A DNA stretch of 64,000 nucleotides from Pseudoalteromonas byunsanensis. Lineage in GTDB: Bacteria > Pseudomonadota > Gammaproteobacteria > Enterobacterales > Alteromonadaceae. This document shows positions 1-8,041 of the stretch, piece by piece (within the stretch, counting starts at the first letter, position 1; the number at the start of each line of letters is the position of its first letter). A program made the translations under genes and the position numbers. The stretch spans positions 124,001 to 188,000 of the forward strand of contig NZ_MNAN01000027.1 of NCBI RefSeq assembly GCF_001854475.1, written 5' to 3'. The notes under the pieces were generated by a model. That model was not told the DNA's origin and made no database searches. It was given only the letters and a program-made list of their open reading frames with translations.

Positions 1-615
1 TGCATTGGATAGCTGTTTAGTCATTGCTTGTAAATCTTCCTGGGGTACTTTTTGATCCTGTCGCCCACCGATTATCAGTACCTTACACTTGAGTTCTGCG
101 AGTAACAAACTTAAATCTTGCCGCCATGACGTTTCTTGAATTTGTCTGAGTAACGTTGCACCACCTAGCGATTTATCCATATCTTTGATCACGCTGTGCA
201 GCTCATGATCTTGCCATCGCTGTTGACTAACAAACTGCCTTATCCGAGCGCTCGACATCCCCTGATAGGTGTGTGTTTGTAGAAAATCGAGCATCCCTTT
301 ACGAACTTGCTTTTCATCATCACTTAAGCCAAGGGCGCTGCTGGCTAGCAACACCAGTGAATGCACTTTATTAGGATGCTCTAATGCATATTGTAAAGCT
401 AAATAGCCGCCCATAGAAAAGCCTAGCAAATGTCCTCCCAGAGAGAGTGCCCTGTCAATTTCTGCCAGCATTTGTGCATGTGTGGCACATCTTTCTATTG
501 CTACATGATTGGACTGTATCTCTCCATCTAGTAATGGTACTAAACGCTCCCACAAACGCTGATTACATTGTGTGCCCGGAACCATAGCTAGGTTTAATTT
601 GCTCGAACTGCTCAT
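1..615 (-). CDS. Alpha/beta hydrolase, 3' end outside window
   Basis: The reading frame stays open from an ATG at 615 to the window edge, giving 205 residues without a stop, so the C-terminus is missing. The protein starts like an alpha/beta hydrolase (M-V-P-G-T near residues 11-15, oxyanion region). It has the nucleophile elbow G-F-S-M-G-G with the serine at residue 67, and a later beta strand ending G-G-R-Q-D that would carry the catalytic acid. The catalytic His would lie beyond position 1. The small single-domain form resembles BioH/MenH-like esterases, but the substrate cannot be told. A second ATG just upstream is out of frame. No signal peptide, so probably cytoplasmic. Confidence 0.8.
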   Translation of the reverse strand, partial: MSSSSKLNLAMVPGTQCNQRLWERLVPLLDGEIQSNHVAIERCATHAQMLAEIDRALSLGGHLLGFSMGGYLALQYALEHPNKVHSLVLLASSALGLSDDEKQVRKGMLDFLQTHTYQGMSSARIRQFVSQQRWQDHELHSVIKDMDKSLGGATLLRQIQETSWRQDLSLLLAELKCKVLIIGGRQDQKVPQEDLQAMTKQLSNA

Positions 616-927
616 CTGACATCCATATTAAAGTGATAAAGTTGTATGTTCTGGTCTCGCTCATCAATTAACACGGTACTAGAATCTCGATAAATATCGA
701 AGCCCACAATTAAGCGGAACAACAAGGCCATTGCCATAATACGCCAATAGCAATGTTTGACGTCACGATTTATCCCAATATAAACACTAATACAACGATA
801 AAAATAAACATTTTAATAACACTAATACTGTGATTTATAACAGCCTATCAAGTAAGCGGCTTTTTAGCTGTTTAATTGCTCATATTCTTTGCTAAAATGG
901 CGACCAAAATTTAAGGAGTTCCGTCTA
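616..927. other. Intergenic region between divergent genes
   Basis: About 310 bases without a supported gene, between the leftward hydrolase and the rightward ppaC. It must hold both promoters. It is AT-rich from about 780 to 890. A frame extending ppaC upstream to a TTG at 889 is not convincing, because a good AAGGAG ribosome site at 914-918 points to the ATG at 928. I see no RNA gene or repeat. Confidence 0.5.
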
Positions 928-1848
928 ATGGCAATGTACGTAGTGGGTCACAAGATCCCAGATTCAGATTCTATTTGCGGTGCAATTGCACTGGCATACC
1001 TAAAAAACAAAATCGGTGAAGCCGCTATCCCAACACGTTTGGGCGAAGTATCACCTGAAACTCAGTTTATTCTTGACCGTTTTGGGTTTGAAGCGCCTGA
1101 GCTTAAAATGAGCTATGCGGGTGAAAACGTATATATCGTTGACCATACAGAAAAAACACAAGCACCTGATGATATCGATCAGGCAACCGTTGTAGGCGTA
1201 GTTGATCACCATAAGTTAGGTGACTTAACGACCTCTACACCACTTGAGTGTTGGATCCGCCCGGTAGGCTGTAGCAACACCATCATTAAAATGATGTATG
1301 ACTTCTACGGCGTAGAAATTCCTAAAGATATTGCTGGCATCATGATGTGTGCCATCCTAAGTGATACGGTTATCTTCAAATCACCAACGTGCACCACCGC
1401 TGACATTAAGTGTGTTGAAGCACTTGCTGAGATCGCAGGTGTTGAAGATTTCAAAGAACTTGGCATGGACATGTTCAAAGTAAAATCAGCAGTCGAAGGC
1501 ACACCTGCACGTGACCTAGTTATGCGTGACTTTAAAGATTTCAATATGAACGGCAAGCTTGTTGGTATCGGTCAATTAGAAGTAATTGATTTATCGGTAT
1601 TTGATGATATCAAAGCTGACCTTGAAGCTGACATCGCCAAGCTAAAAGAGGAAGGTGGCCGTCACTCTGTATTGCTACTTCTTACTGACATCATGAAAGA
1701 AGGGTCACAAATGCTGATCGCATCAGATGATGAAGGTGTAATTGAAGCAGCTTACGGTGTGAAGCCAGAACAAAGCCGCGTTTGGCTAGATGGCGTACTG
1801 AGCCGTAAAAAACAAGTCGTACCGCCACTGCAAGATGCGTTTGCTTAA
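928..1848 (+). CDS. ppaC: Manganese-dependent inorganic pyrophosphatase (family II)
   Basis: Hydrolyses pyrophosphate to phosphate in the cytoplasm, pulling biosynthetic reactions forward. The 306-residue protein has the family II layout: an N-terminal DHH domain with G-H-K-I-P-D-S-D (metal ligands H8, D12, D14), V-D-H-T and V-V-D-H-H-K, then a DHHA2 domain ending in S-R-K-K-Q, the usual substrate-binding signature. Length fits the family (about 305-310). The start was chosen at the ATG at 928 because AAGGAG lies 9 bases upstream and the product then begins with the conserved short strand. It stands alone, followed at once by a terminator. Family II enzymes are common in Vibrio, Shewanella and Pseudoalteromonas. 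Confidence 0.97.
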   Translation: MAMYVVGHKIPDSDSICGAIALAYLKNKIGEAAIPTRLGEVSPETQFILDRFGFEAPELKMSYAGENVYIVDHTEKTQAPDDIDQATVVGVVDHHKLGDLTTSTPLECWIRPVGCSNTIIKMMYDFYGVEIPKDIAGIMMCAILSDTVIFKSPTCTTADIKCVEALAEIAGVEDFKELGMDMFKVKSAVEGTPARDLVMRDFKDFNMNGKLVGIGQLEVIDLSVFDDIKADLEADIAKLKEEGGRHSVLLLLTDIMKEGSQMLIASDDEGVIEAAYGVKPEQSRVWLDGVLSRKKQVVPPLQDAFA

Positions 1849-1870
1849 TATATTAAACGTTTAAATAAAA

Positions 1871-1896
1871 AGCCGAAGCACATGCTTCGGTTTTTT
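1871..1896 (+). terminator. Rho-independent terminator of ppaC
   Basis: Stem CCGAAGC / GCTTCGG with a 4-base loop, followed by TTTTTT, starting about 25 bases after the ppaC stop. Confidence 0.85.
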
Positions 1897-1910
1897 GTTA
1901 TGGTCAAAAC

Positions 1911-2621
1911 ATGAAAACGCTATTTTTAGAGCCCGGTATACTCGCCATTCACACTCAAGTGCTAGACACAACAATGCACCAGCATGCGTTAATACAAGTC
2001 ACTTTACCCGACCGGCAAAGCACTTTGAGCGTTGCAAAGCATCCTCCCATACATAATGTGATAAGCCTCTTAGAAGCGAATATCCTGCATCAGTTAACCA
2101 TGCAACAAGGCTGGGTGATCCTCATAGAGCCAAGTAGCCAATTAGGTCTTCAAGCAAGTACCATACTCGATAATAATCATTATAAAACGTGGCCACCCGC
2201 TGACATTTCAAACATGGTCAACCTCAGCGAGTTGCTCACAATTGTAGGGCTGCATTACCAACCGGCCATTTGTGAAGAAAGTCGCCATTTAGACCCTCGT
2301 ATTGCCGCTTTGCTTGCAAAGCTCAATCAATGCTTTAGCCAAGATTGCATAAAACCCGAACACTGGCTTGCCAAAGATATTGCCCATACACTGAACTTAT
2401 CCGAAAGTCGTTTTTTACACTTATTTAAAGACAATATACACTTACCATGGCGGCCTTATTTGCTCTGGCGACGTCTAATATGTGCAATACAAGCACTCAA
2501 TAAAGGACATAACGCAACACAGGCAGCATATATTGCTGGTTTCTCCGACAGCGCCCACCTTAGCCGCACATTTAAAAAGCAGTTTGGGATTACTTTACGT
2601 GATGCCCTAGCAAGCTTATGA
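1911..2621 (+). CDS. AraC family transcriptional regulator
   Basis: A 236-residue DNA-binding regulator. The C-terminal 90 residues carry two helix-turn-helix motifs of the AraC/XylS type: first around A-K-D-I-A-H-T-L-N-L-S-E-S-R-F, second around A-A-Y-I-A-G-F-S-D-S-A-H-L-S-R-T-F-K-K-Q-F-G. The second matches the conserved family signature. The N-terminal half is a short effector domain without a recognised family, perhaps a reduced cupin. The ATG at 1911 lies just behind the ppaC terminator. Target genes are unknown; the next gene downstream is 216 bases away and probably has its own promoter. Confidence 0.88.
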   Translation: MKTLFLEPGILAIHTQVLDTTMHQHALIQVTLPDRQSTLSVAKHPPIHNVISLLEANILHQLTMQQGWVILIEPSSQLGLQASTILDNNHYKTWPPADISNMVNLSELLTIVGLHYQPAICEESRHLDPRIAALLAKLNQCFSQDCIKPEHWLAKDIAHTLNLSESRFLHLFKDNIHLPWRPYLLWRRLICAIQALNKGHNATQAAYIAGFSDSAHLSRTFKKQFGITLRDALASL

Positions 2622-2837
2622 ATAGTGATTGAACATTCTAATAACTTTGTATCTAACGCTCAATGTGACTCTTACTAACGACTCATTATTGCAATAATAT
2701 TTAGATTGCACCAAGAAACTTTAAATAGTATTTTTAAAACGTTGGCTTAACTATTAAAATCAGCACCTAAGCAGCTTTTTTTAATTAAGTTAAAAACTTA
2801 GTCAATTAAGCATGGACAATGAAAAAGGAGTAAAACA

Positions 2838-3290
2838 ATGAAAAAGTATTTATTATTATCTGTAGTAATTTTAGCAACAGGATGTGCAACAACTTATCAA
2901 GCCCCACAAACTCCAGAAAAAGTAATTTCTGCTCAACACTCAAAAAGCACTTCTGAATTATTAAGGTCAGCAAAGCAAGTCTTACTTTTAGAAGGTTATC
3001 AAATTCAAACTTATGACGATCAAGCTGGTATTATTTCGACTACTTTAAAGAACAAGAAACTCACAATTGCACAAGCTGATTGTGGGACCACGATGGGTAT
3101 TGATTACTTAAAAGACAATCGTACCAAAACAGAAGTTGCCCTCAATATAATTGTGAACGACAGTGCTATCACTGTTAAGTCCAACATTCATGGTGAATAT
3201 AAGCCTGGTAGTGCAACCAATGATATTACTTTGACCTGTGTATCGAAAGGGACTATTGAGTCTGAAGTTCTTAAAAAGATCACTAGCTAA
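2838..3290 (+). CDS. Small predicted lipoprotein
   Basis: 150 residues beginning with a typical lipoprotein signal: two lysines, a hydrophobic stretch, then L-A-T-G-C with the lipidated Cys at residue 16. An AAGGAG ribosome site lies 8 bases before the ATG. The mature part contains a pair of cysteines (A-D-C-G-T and T-L-T-C-V) that could form a disulfide, and a mixed alpha/beta pattern. The middle (residues 40-70) resembles small envelope lipoproteins with a BamC-like fold, but this is only an impression. Function unknown. No neighbour suggests a pathway. Confidence 0.75.
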   Translation: MKKYLLLSVVILATGCATTYQAPQTPEKVISAQHSKSTSELLRSAKQVLLLEGYQIQTYDDQAGIISTTLKNKKLTIAQADCGTTMGIDYLKDNRTKTEVALNIIVNDSAITVKSNIHGEYKPGSATNDITLTCVSKGTIESEVLKKITS

Positions 3291-3307
3291 ACAGAACATA
3301 CCTCTTT

Positions 3308-3335
3308 GCACTCAGATGATGCCTTGTTTGAGTGC
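3308..3335 (+). other. Hairpin downstream of the lipoprotein gene
   Basis: A 7-bp inverted repeat (GCACTCA / TGAGTGC) with a 14-base loop, 18 bases after the stop at 3290. It lacks a clear T-tract, so it is a doubtful terminator. Confidence 0.35.
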
Positions 3336-3436
3336 ACGCTCTCTGAACAACGACTGAAAATAGTAAATAGCCGGTTTATTCAATTTATTCCTTCAGCACA
3401 TTGGCATACTCGTAAAAACAACGAAGGAGTATAACC

Positions 3437-4135
3437 ATGAAAGAATATCTAGCCCCGACCCCATTATTAAACTTTGCACACCCCGCAATACAAAAATTAC
3501 TTAAAACACAGCAGTGGCAGTACCTCAATAGCCTTGATGCGCTCAAAAGCATCTACGACTTTGTTAAAGATGAGATTAAATTTGGCTACAGCAGCGATGA
3601 CACGCTCAGTGCTTCACACGTGTTAAAAGTGGGGTATGGTCAATGTAACACCAAAGGCACGTTATTAATGGCGCTACTGCGTGCCGTTGGTATTCCCTGT
3701 CGCTTGCAAGGTTTTGTCATTAGCAACGACTTAAAGCAAGGCGTCATGCCCTCTTGGATATTATCACTTGCCCCCAAAACCATCATTCATAGCTGGGTTG
3801 AAGTCTATATCAATGAGCACTGGCTAGAACTGGAAGGATACATCATAGACAACGCCTATTTAAAAGCGATACAGCAGCGCTTTAAAAACCATCATGGACC
3901 ATTTAAAGGGTTTGGTATCGCAACTCCTTGTCTACAAAAACCGGGCAATGAATTTGTTGGCAGCCATACCTACATACAACGTGACAGTATCATCAAGTCT
4001 CTTGGATTATTCACTATTCCCGACTCGTTTTATCACAGATTCAGTAATTTAACCGGTATAAAAAAATGGTTATATCAGCATTGGCTGCGTCATATTATCA
4101 ACCGAAGAATTAAAAAAATTAGAGCCAGCTTATGA
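3437..4135 (+). CDS. Transglutaminase-like cysteine peptidase domain protein
   Basis: 232 residues with the transglutaminase-like (protease-fold) core. Catalytic Cys is in Y-G-Q-C-N-T-K-G (about residue 73), followed by a helix M-A-L-L-R-A-V-G-I-P-C-R typical of the family. The catalytic His is in H-S-W-V-E-V-Y, with an acidic residue following the next strand. No signal peptide or membrane segment, so probably cytosolic. A strong AAGGAG site precedes the ATG. Family members act as peptidases, amidases or crosslinkers; the substrate is not predictable here. It converges on the leftward LRR gene through a shared terminator. Confidence 0.8.
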   Translation: MKEYLAPTPLLNFAHPAIQKLLKTQQWQYLNSLDALKSIYDFVKDEIKFGYSSDDTLSASHVLKVGYGQCNTKGTLLMALLRAVGIPCRLQGFVISNDLKQGVMPSWILSLAPKTIIHSWVEVYINEHWLELEGYIIDNAYLKAIQQRFKNHHGPFKGFGIATPCLQKPGNEFVGSHTYIQRDSIIKSLGLFTIPDSFYHRFSNLTGIKKWLYQHWLRHIINRRIKKIRASL

Positions 4136-4138
4136 ACG

Positions 4139-4166
4139 AAAAAAGCCGCATTAAGCGGCTTTTTAT
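4139..4166. terminator. Bidirectional terminator
   Basis: Stem AAAGCCGC / GCGGCTTT with loop ATTAA, A-run on the left and T-run on the right, lying between two convergent genes. The same 24 bp recurs at 5992-6015. Confidence 0.8.
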
Positions 4167-4170
4167 TCAA

Positions 4171-5514
4171 CTAAGGGCAAGCCTGTCCACTGCACGTAAC
4201 ACCTTTATCGAGCAAAACTTCCGTTAGTTTGTTATTCATCGTTAAATCAATTTCCAACAGCAGGTTACCTTCTAAACGTAATGTTTCCAGTACCAAGTTT
4301 TGACGTACATCTATTGCTGTTAAAGAATTTGCCGTTAAATCTAGCCAAGTCAATTGCGTGTTGGAACGGGTATCCAAGTAGCTTAGATTAGCCCCAGCAA
4401 TGGAAATGGACTTTAGCTGGTCATTTTTACTCAAATCTAAAAAAGTCAGTGGGTTATCAGATAATTCTAGGCTTTTTAACAATATATTGTTCGTTAGGAC
4501 GATATCTGTAAGCAGATTATCCTCTATACGTAATTGTTCCAGTTCTGAGTGTTTAGATAGGTCTATATGAGATATATTATTATCAAATGCCCACAGCAGC
4601 TTAAGCTTCTCATTGTTGCTCAAATCTAATTCAGTGAGCTGATTAAGTTGAATGAATAAATCTTCCAGCGCTGTATTTTGACTCAAATCCACATTTTGAA
4701 GTTGATTTAACTCAAGATGTAACTGCCTAAGATGAAAATTATTACTTACATCAATACTGATCAAATTATTTGAAGCAACGCTCAATGATGTAAGGCTAAT
4801 ATTATTGGTCACATCAATACTATCCAGCTTGTTTTGTAGGGCATTCAATTCTACAAGAGTTACATTATTACTCACATCAAGGTTAGATAGCTGGTTGAAT
4901 GCAACATCCAACTGCTGAAGTTGAGTGTTTTTGCTAACATCGATTTCCGTCAAAAGGTTATTAAGTAGCACAAGCTTTGTTATTGCAGTCATGTACTCAA
5001 TCCCCTGTACTGAAGTGATCCCTTTATTTACACACGATAGCTCATCCACTTCAAACGCATATGTGTAGCCAGCATCCAAAGCACACTGCAAAAAAGAATC
5101 ATCTGCGATAACATCTGCTAGACGTTTTGCTTCTACAACCCTTACTATTCGCTGCAATGATGCTTGATTTCCAGATTTATCAGTAGCTGAATAAGTTACC
5201 GTGTAGTCACCTTCTTTTGTGATATCCAGATCATGGGAAATCGTCACGGGTAGCACACCATCCACATCATCGACTGCAACGGCTCCGAGCTCTTGATAGC
5301 CTTGTTGCATGATAGCTGTTACATCAGCTTCTCCATTGAGGGTAATAACGGGTGGAGTCTTATCTACCTGCTGGCTGCCACCCGTATTCGATATCGAACC
5401 TGTGTTAGAGTTGGTCCCCGTATTAGATTGCCCTTCTGAGCTTGAACCACCGCCACACCCAGCTAATAATGCAAAGCTGAGTAACCCTATTATTTGATAT
5501 TTAATTAAATTCAT
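4171..5514 (-). CDS. Leucine-rich-repeat lipoprotein with Ig-like domain
   Basis: 447 residues, predicted surface or periplasmic lipoprotein. N-terminus has a signal ending L-L-A-G-C (Cys at about 20), then a Gly/Ser/Asn/Thr-rich linker. Residues about 53-128 form a DUF5011-type bacterial Ig-like domain (starts D-K-T-P-P-V-I-T-L, ends with the Y-T-V-T-Y-S-A-T-D-K-S-G-N pattern). From about residue 175 there are some 12 tandem 21-residue leucine-rich repeats with the unit I-D-V-S-N-N-x-x-L-x-x-L-x-x-x-x-N-x-L-x-x, closed by a short C-x-x-x-x-C-P end. This suggests protein binding or adhesion. A single-gene unit flanked by identical terminator hairpins at 4139 and 5992. Confidence 0.85.
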   Translation of the reverse strand: MNLIKYQIIGLLSFALLAGCGGGSSSEGQSNTGTNSNTGSISNTGGSQQVDKTPPVITLNGEADVTAIMQQGYQELGAVAVDDVDGVLPVTISHDLDITKEGDYTVTYSATDKSGNQASLQRIVRVVEAKRLADVIADDSFLQCALDAGYTYAFEVDELSCVNKGITSVQGIEYMTAITKLVLLNNLLTEIDVSKNTQLQQLDVAFNQLSNLDVSNNVTLVELNALQNKLDSIDVTNNISLTSLSVASNNLISIDVSNNFHLRQLHLELNQLQNVDLSQNTALEDLFIQLNQLTELDLSNNEKLKLLWAFDNNISHIDLSKHSELEQLRIEDNLLTDIVLTNNILLKSLELSDNPLTFLDLSKNDQLKSISIAGANLSYLDTRSNTQLTWLDLTANSLTAIDVRQNLVLETLRLEGNLLLEIDLTMNNKLTEVLLDKGVTCSGQACP

Positions 5515-5991
5515 TTATTTTTTTGGCCATTTATTATATTTGCGAGCAGCGTGACACAACTCTGTGTTCAGGTTAATTGACGAGCAATAATATCTAACTC
5601 TTAACCTAAAATGAATACAAGTGTTAACATAGAATGAACTAACCTTTTCCACATATGTCTTTAACTGCTACTCATTTGCCGTGCTTAGTAATCTAAACTA
5701 CTTTTGATATGAACCAGTTACGTTTAACAGACGTACCTGTCTGGTCGGTTAATTTCTGCCTCAGACACTTGTAAATAACGAAAACTGACAACAATCAGCA
5801 TCCAAAAATCACTTTGACACGTTTGGCTATATACACTTGGAAATAAACAAGCATTCGCGCAATTGTATCAGGCAACCTGTTCGCAGCTTTATTCGGTGAG
5901 CTTTAAGATGTTAAAAAATAAAGCATTCCTCCAATGGAGGCTGGAGCGTTTTTAAAGAAGGACTTAAAAGCACGCTGCAGTCATCAATATC
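5515..5991. other. Intergenic region, no gene seen
   Basis: About 480 bases between two leftward genes. The left end must contain the promoter of the LRR lipoprotein gene. A small rightward frame beginning near 5934 runs through a hairpin and into the opposite strand of the esterase gene and looks like chance. No repeat beyond the hairpin at 5992 is seen. Confidence 0.5.
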
Positions 5992-6015
5992 AAAAAAGCC
6001 GCATTAAGCGGCTTT
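5992..6015 (-). terminator. Terminator of the esterase lipoprotein gene
   Basis: On the minus strand this is AAAGCCGC, loop, GCGGCTTTTTT, about 80 bases past the stop of the gene at 6096. Identical over 24 bp and in the same orientation as the hairpin at 4139-4162. Confidence 0.75.
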
Positions 6016-6095
6016 GGACTGTGGACACAGTCACTTGTAGGAAATGGCTAGGTGTAACACTTGCTGTGAAAATAAGCGTTACACCGAGTGCTGCG

Positions 6096-7916
6096 CTAGT
6101 GTTGTTCAAGTACTTTGGTGAGCGCTTCTATCACTGTTTCTGGGTGCTCAAACAGTACTTGATGGCTGGCATTTTCTAACGCAAAGTAATGACCTTGGGT
6201 ACGATGAGCGATGTCTTTACTCCATTGAGTGCCTTGTGTTTGCCATTGGATCAATCCTTCCTTTTCCTCTTCAGTCTCAGCATTGGCAATATCTAAGCGT
6301 TCAAAATCACTGTCTATGATGGAGATTGGTATGTTAATACTCTCAGCAAGGTAACGCGCAGCTTCAAGATCATCATGGTAGTTCATCATTTCTTTGATAC
6401 GCGTGACTTGCTTGTTGATTTGACTGCGTTGCGCCGTCACAGCATCATAATAATCCCAGTCCATGTGCGGCATATTCTTTTGTGAAATGAGTAACCCTAT
6501 TTCTTCTCTTTCTTGTGCGACACGCGCTATCGAGGCTTCAGTCCAAGGGCCCTCTGACACATATTCAATGTATTCCTCTTTATACTCTCTAAGAGAAGCA
6601 ACTGGTCCAGACTGATATTGATTGATTGAATGTGGCAGCAAAATATCGGGGTCTATCCAGATCATCCCTTGAGTGTTCACTTTTTCACTAGGTGCATGTT
6701 GATAGATTAAAGTCGCTAAATTGCCATTAGCAAATGCCACAAATATTGCCGACTCTACCTTAAGTGCTTCTAGTAGCTTTGGTAAATCAGCAGCAAATAA
6801 TGAAAACGAAGGTTCTTGAGTATCACTACTCCAAGCATTGCCTAGACGGTCTATCACATGTACCTTGCCTAGTTCGGCCAACATAGGATGAATAAGAGTG
6901 CTCCATGCTGAATCGCTGTGAAAAAACTTATTGGCACCTGAGAGCAAAATAATATCGCTTTTGCCATTTGACTCACCCATGCTTCGAACATGGTAGTCTC
7001 CATTTTCTAATCGATACAAAGCAGAATGAGCGGGTAATTTTATATCACTGCTTTGATCAAAGAATGCCAATATTTGCTCACTGGTATTAAAATTATCGAA
7101 AGACCAAGTATGAAAGCCTCCCTTAATTGTAACCAATTGATTCACAACAGACTGCTCACTGCGATATGTTCTAAGTAATACATTTTCGGCCAATGAGTCA
7201 CTATCATAGGGAGAGTCTATTTGATTTTGATGGGCAATTAACTCAATAGCACTCGGCGCAGAGATCAAACCAAAGTTGCTATGTTCAAGCCCGCTATAGG
7301 GCAAAACACTGTCTTTGTCGCCCTGCACCAGCATATAATTAGTTGGCGATGAAATTGTGCATACTTGAGCTAGCTGTACCGACATCGGTGATGCCACACT
7401 TGCAACGCCTTTGAACAGCTCACTATACTTACACATCATATTTTGGCTGAACAGGCCTCCTTGCGAAAAACCAACTGCGTAGTTTTCACCTTCTAACAGA
7501 TTGTACTCGGCGTGCATTTCCTGAATGATTTCAACCACAAAACCAACGTCTTGTGCATTAAGCCTATGGGCAACATTACAGCCGCACCCATCATCCCACT
7601 CCACTTCTTTTGACTTTGGATAAACAACAAGATAGTCATCACTCAAAGATTCAAACTTTACCATCTCCTGCATCCCCTTGGCACTTTGCCCAGAGCCATG
7701 AAAAGCAAGTAATAACTTGTAGGTCTTATGTTCATCAAAGCCACTATCGGGAAATGCGAGACGATACATTCGGCCGTTCAGTGATATTTCTTTAGTTGTG
7801 TCAATTGGTTGAACTTGCTTCGCCTCACCTGGAGCATCTGACTGTGTTGAATTGTCATTACCACCACAAGCTCCAAGTAAGGTCACACATAGCAACCAAG
7901 GTAATAGTTTAAGCAT
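6096..7916 (-). CDS. Lipoprotein with two alpha/beta hydrolase domains (esterase-like)
   Basis: 606 residues. A lipoprotein signal ends L-L-G-A-C-G-G (Cys 17). The first domain (about residues 45-300) resembles secreted polyhydroxybutyrate-depolymerase/feruloyl-esterase (LpqC) proteins: L-A-F-H-G-S-G oxyanion strand, D-D-G-C-G-C-N, and the nucleophile elbow V-G-F-S-Q-G-G. A conserved G-D-K-D and G-x-H near the end of the domain supply acid and His. The second part (about 305-606) has the layout of another alpha/beta hydrolase, but the elbow position reads F-A-N-G-N, so the catalytic Ser is replaced by Asn and it is probably not catalytic. A terminator lies at 5992. It is divergent from a ToxR-like regulator 125 bases away that may control it. 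Confidence 0.8.
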   Translation of the reverse strand: MLKLLPWLLCVTLLGACGGNDNSTQSDAPGEAKQVQPIDTTKEISLNGRMYRLAFPDSGFDEHKTYKLLLAFHGSGQSAKGMQEMVKFESLSDDYLVVYPKSKEVEWDDGCGCNVAHRLNAQDVGFVVEIIQEMHAEYNLLEGENYAVGFSQGGLFSQNMMCKYSELFKGVASVASPMSVQLAQVCTISSPTNYMLVQGDKDSVLPYSGLEHSNFGLISAPSAIELIAHQNQIDSPYDSDSLAENVLLRTYRSEQSVVNQLVTIKGGFHTWSFDNFNTSEQILAFFDQSSDIKLPAHSALYRLENGDYHVRSMGESNGKSDIILLSGANKFFHSDSAWSTLIHPMLAELGKVHVIDRLGNAWSSDTQEPSFSLFAADLPKLLEALKVESAIFVAFANGNLATLIYQHAPSEKVNTQGMIWIDPDILLPHSINQYQSGPVASLREYKEEYIEYVSEGPWTEASIARVAQEREEIGLLISQKNMPHMDWDYYDAVTAQRSQINKQVTRIKEMMNYHDDLEAARYLAESINIPISIIDSDFERLDIANAETEEEKEGLIQWQTQGTQWSKDIAHRTQGHYFALENASHQVLFEHPETVIEALTKVLEQH

Positions 7917-8041
7917 ATTGTTCTCCTTGTGTTTTGCCGTTACCCTAGATTGCCTGATACATTGGTGCTTAACTTATCATCGAATTTATCATTACCTTTT
8001 CGTTACCATTAAAATAAGCAAAATAATCAATAAGTTGAAAA

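Noticed and set aside
5934-6179. Rightward 81-codon frame
   Set aside because: It runs through a terminator hairpin and over the 3' end of the esterase gene on the other strand; no ribosome site.
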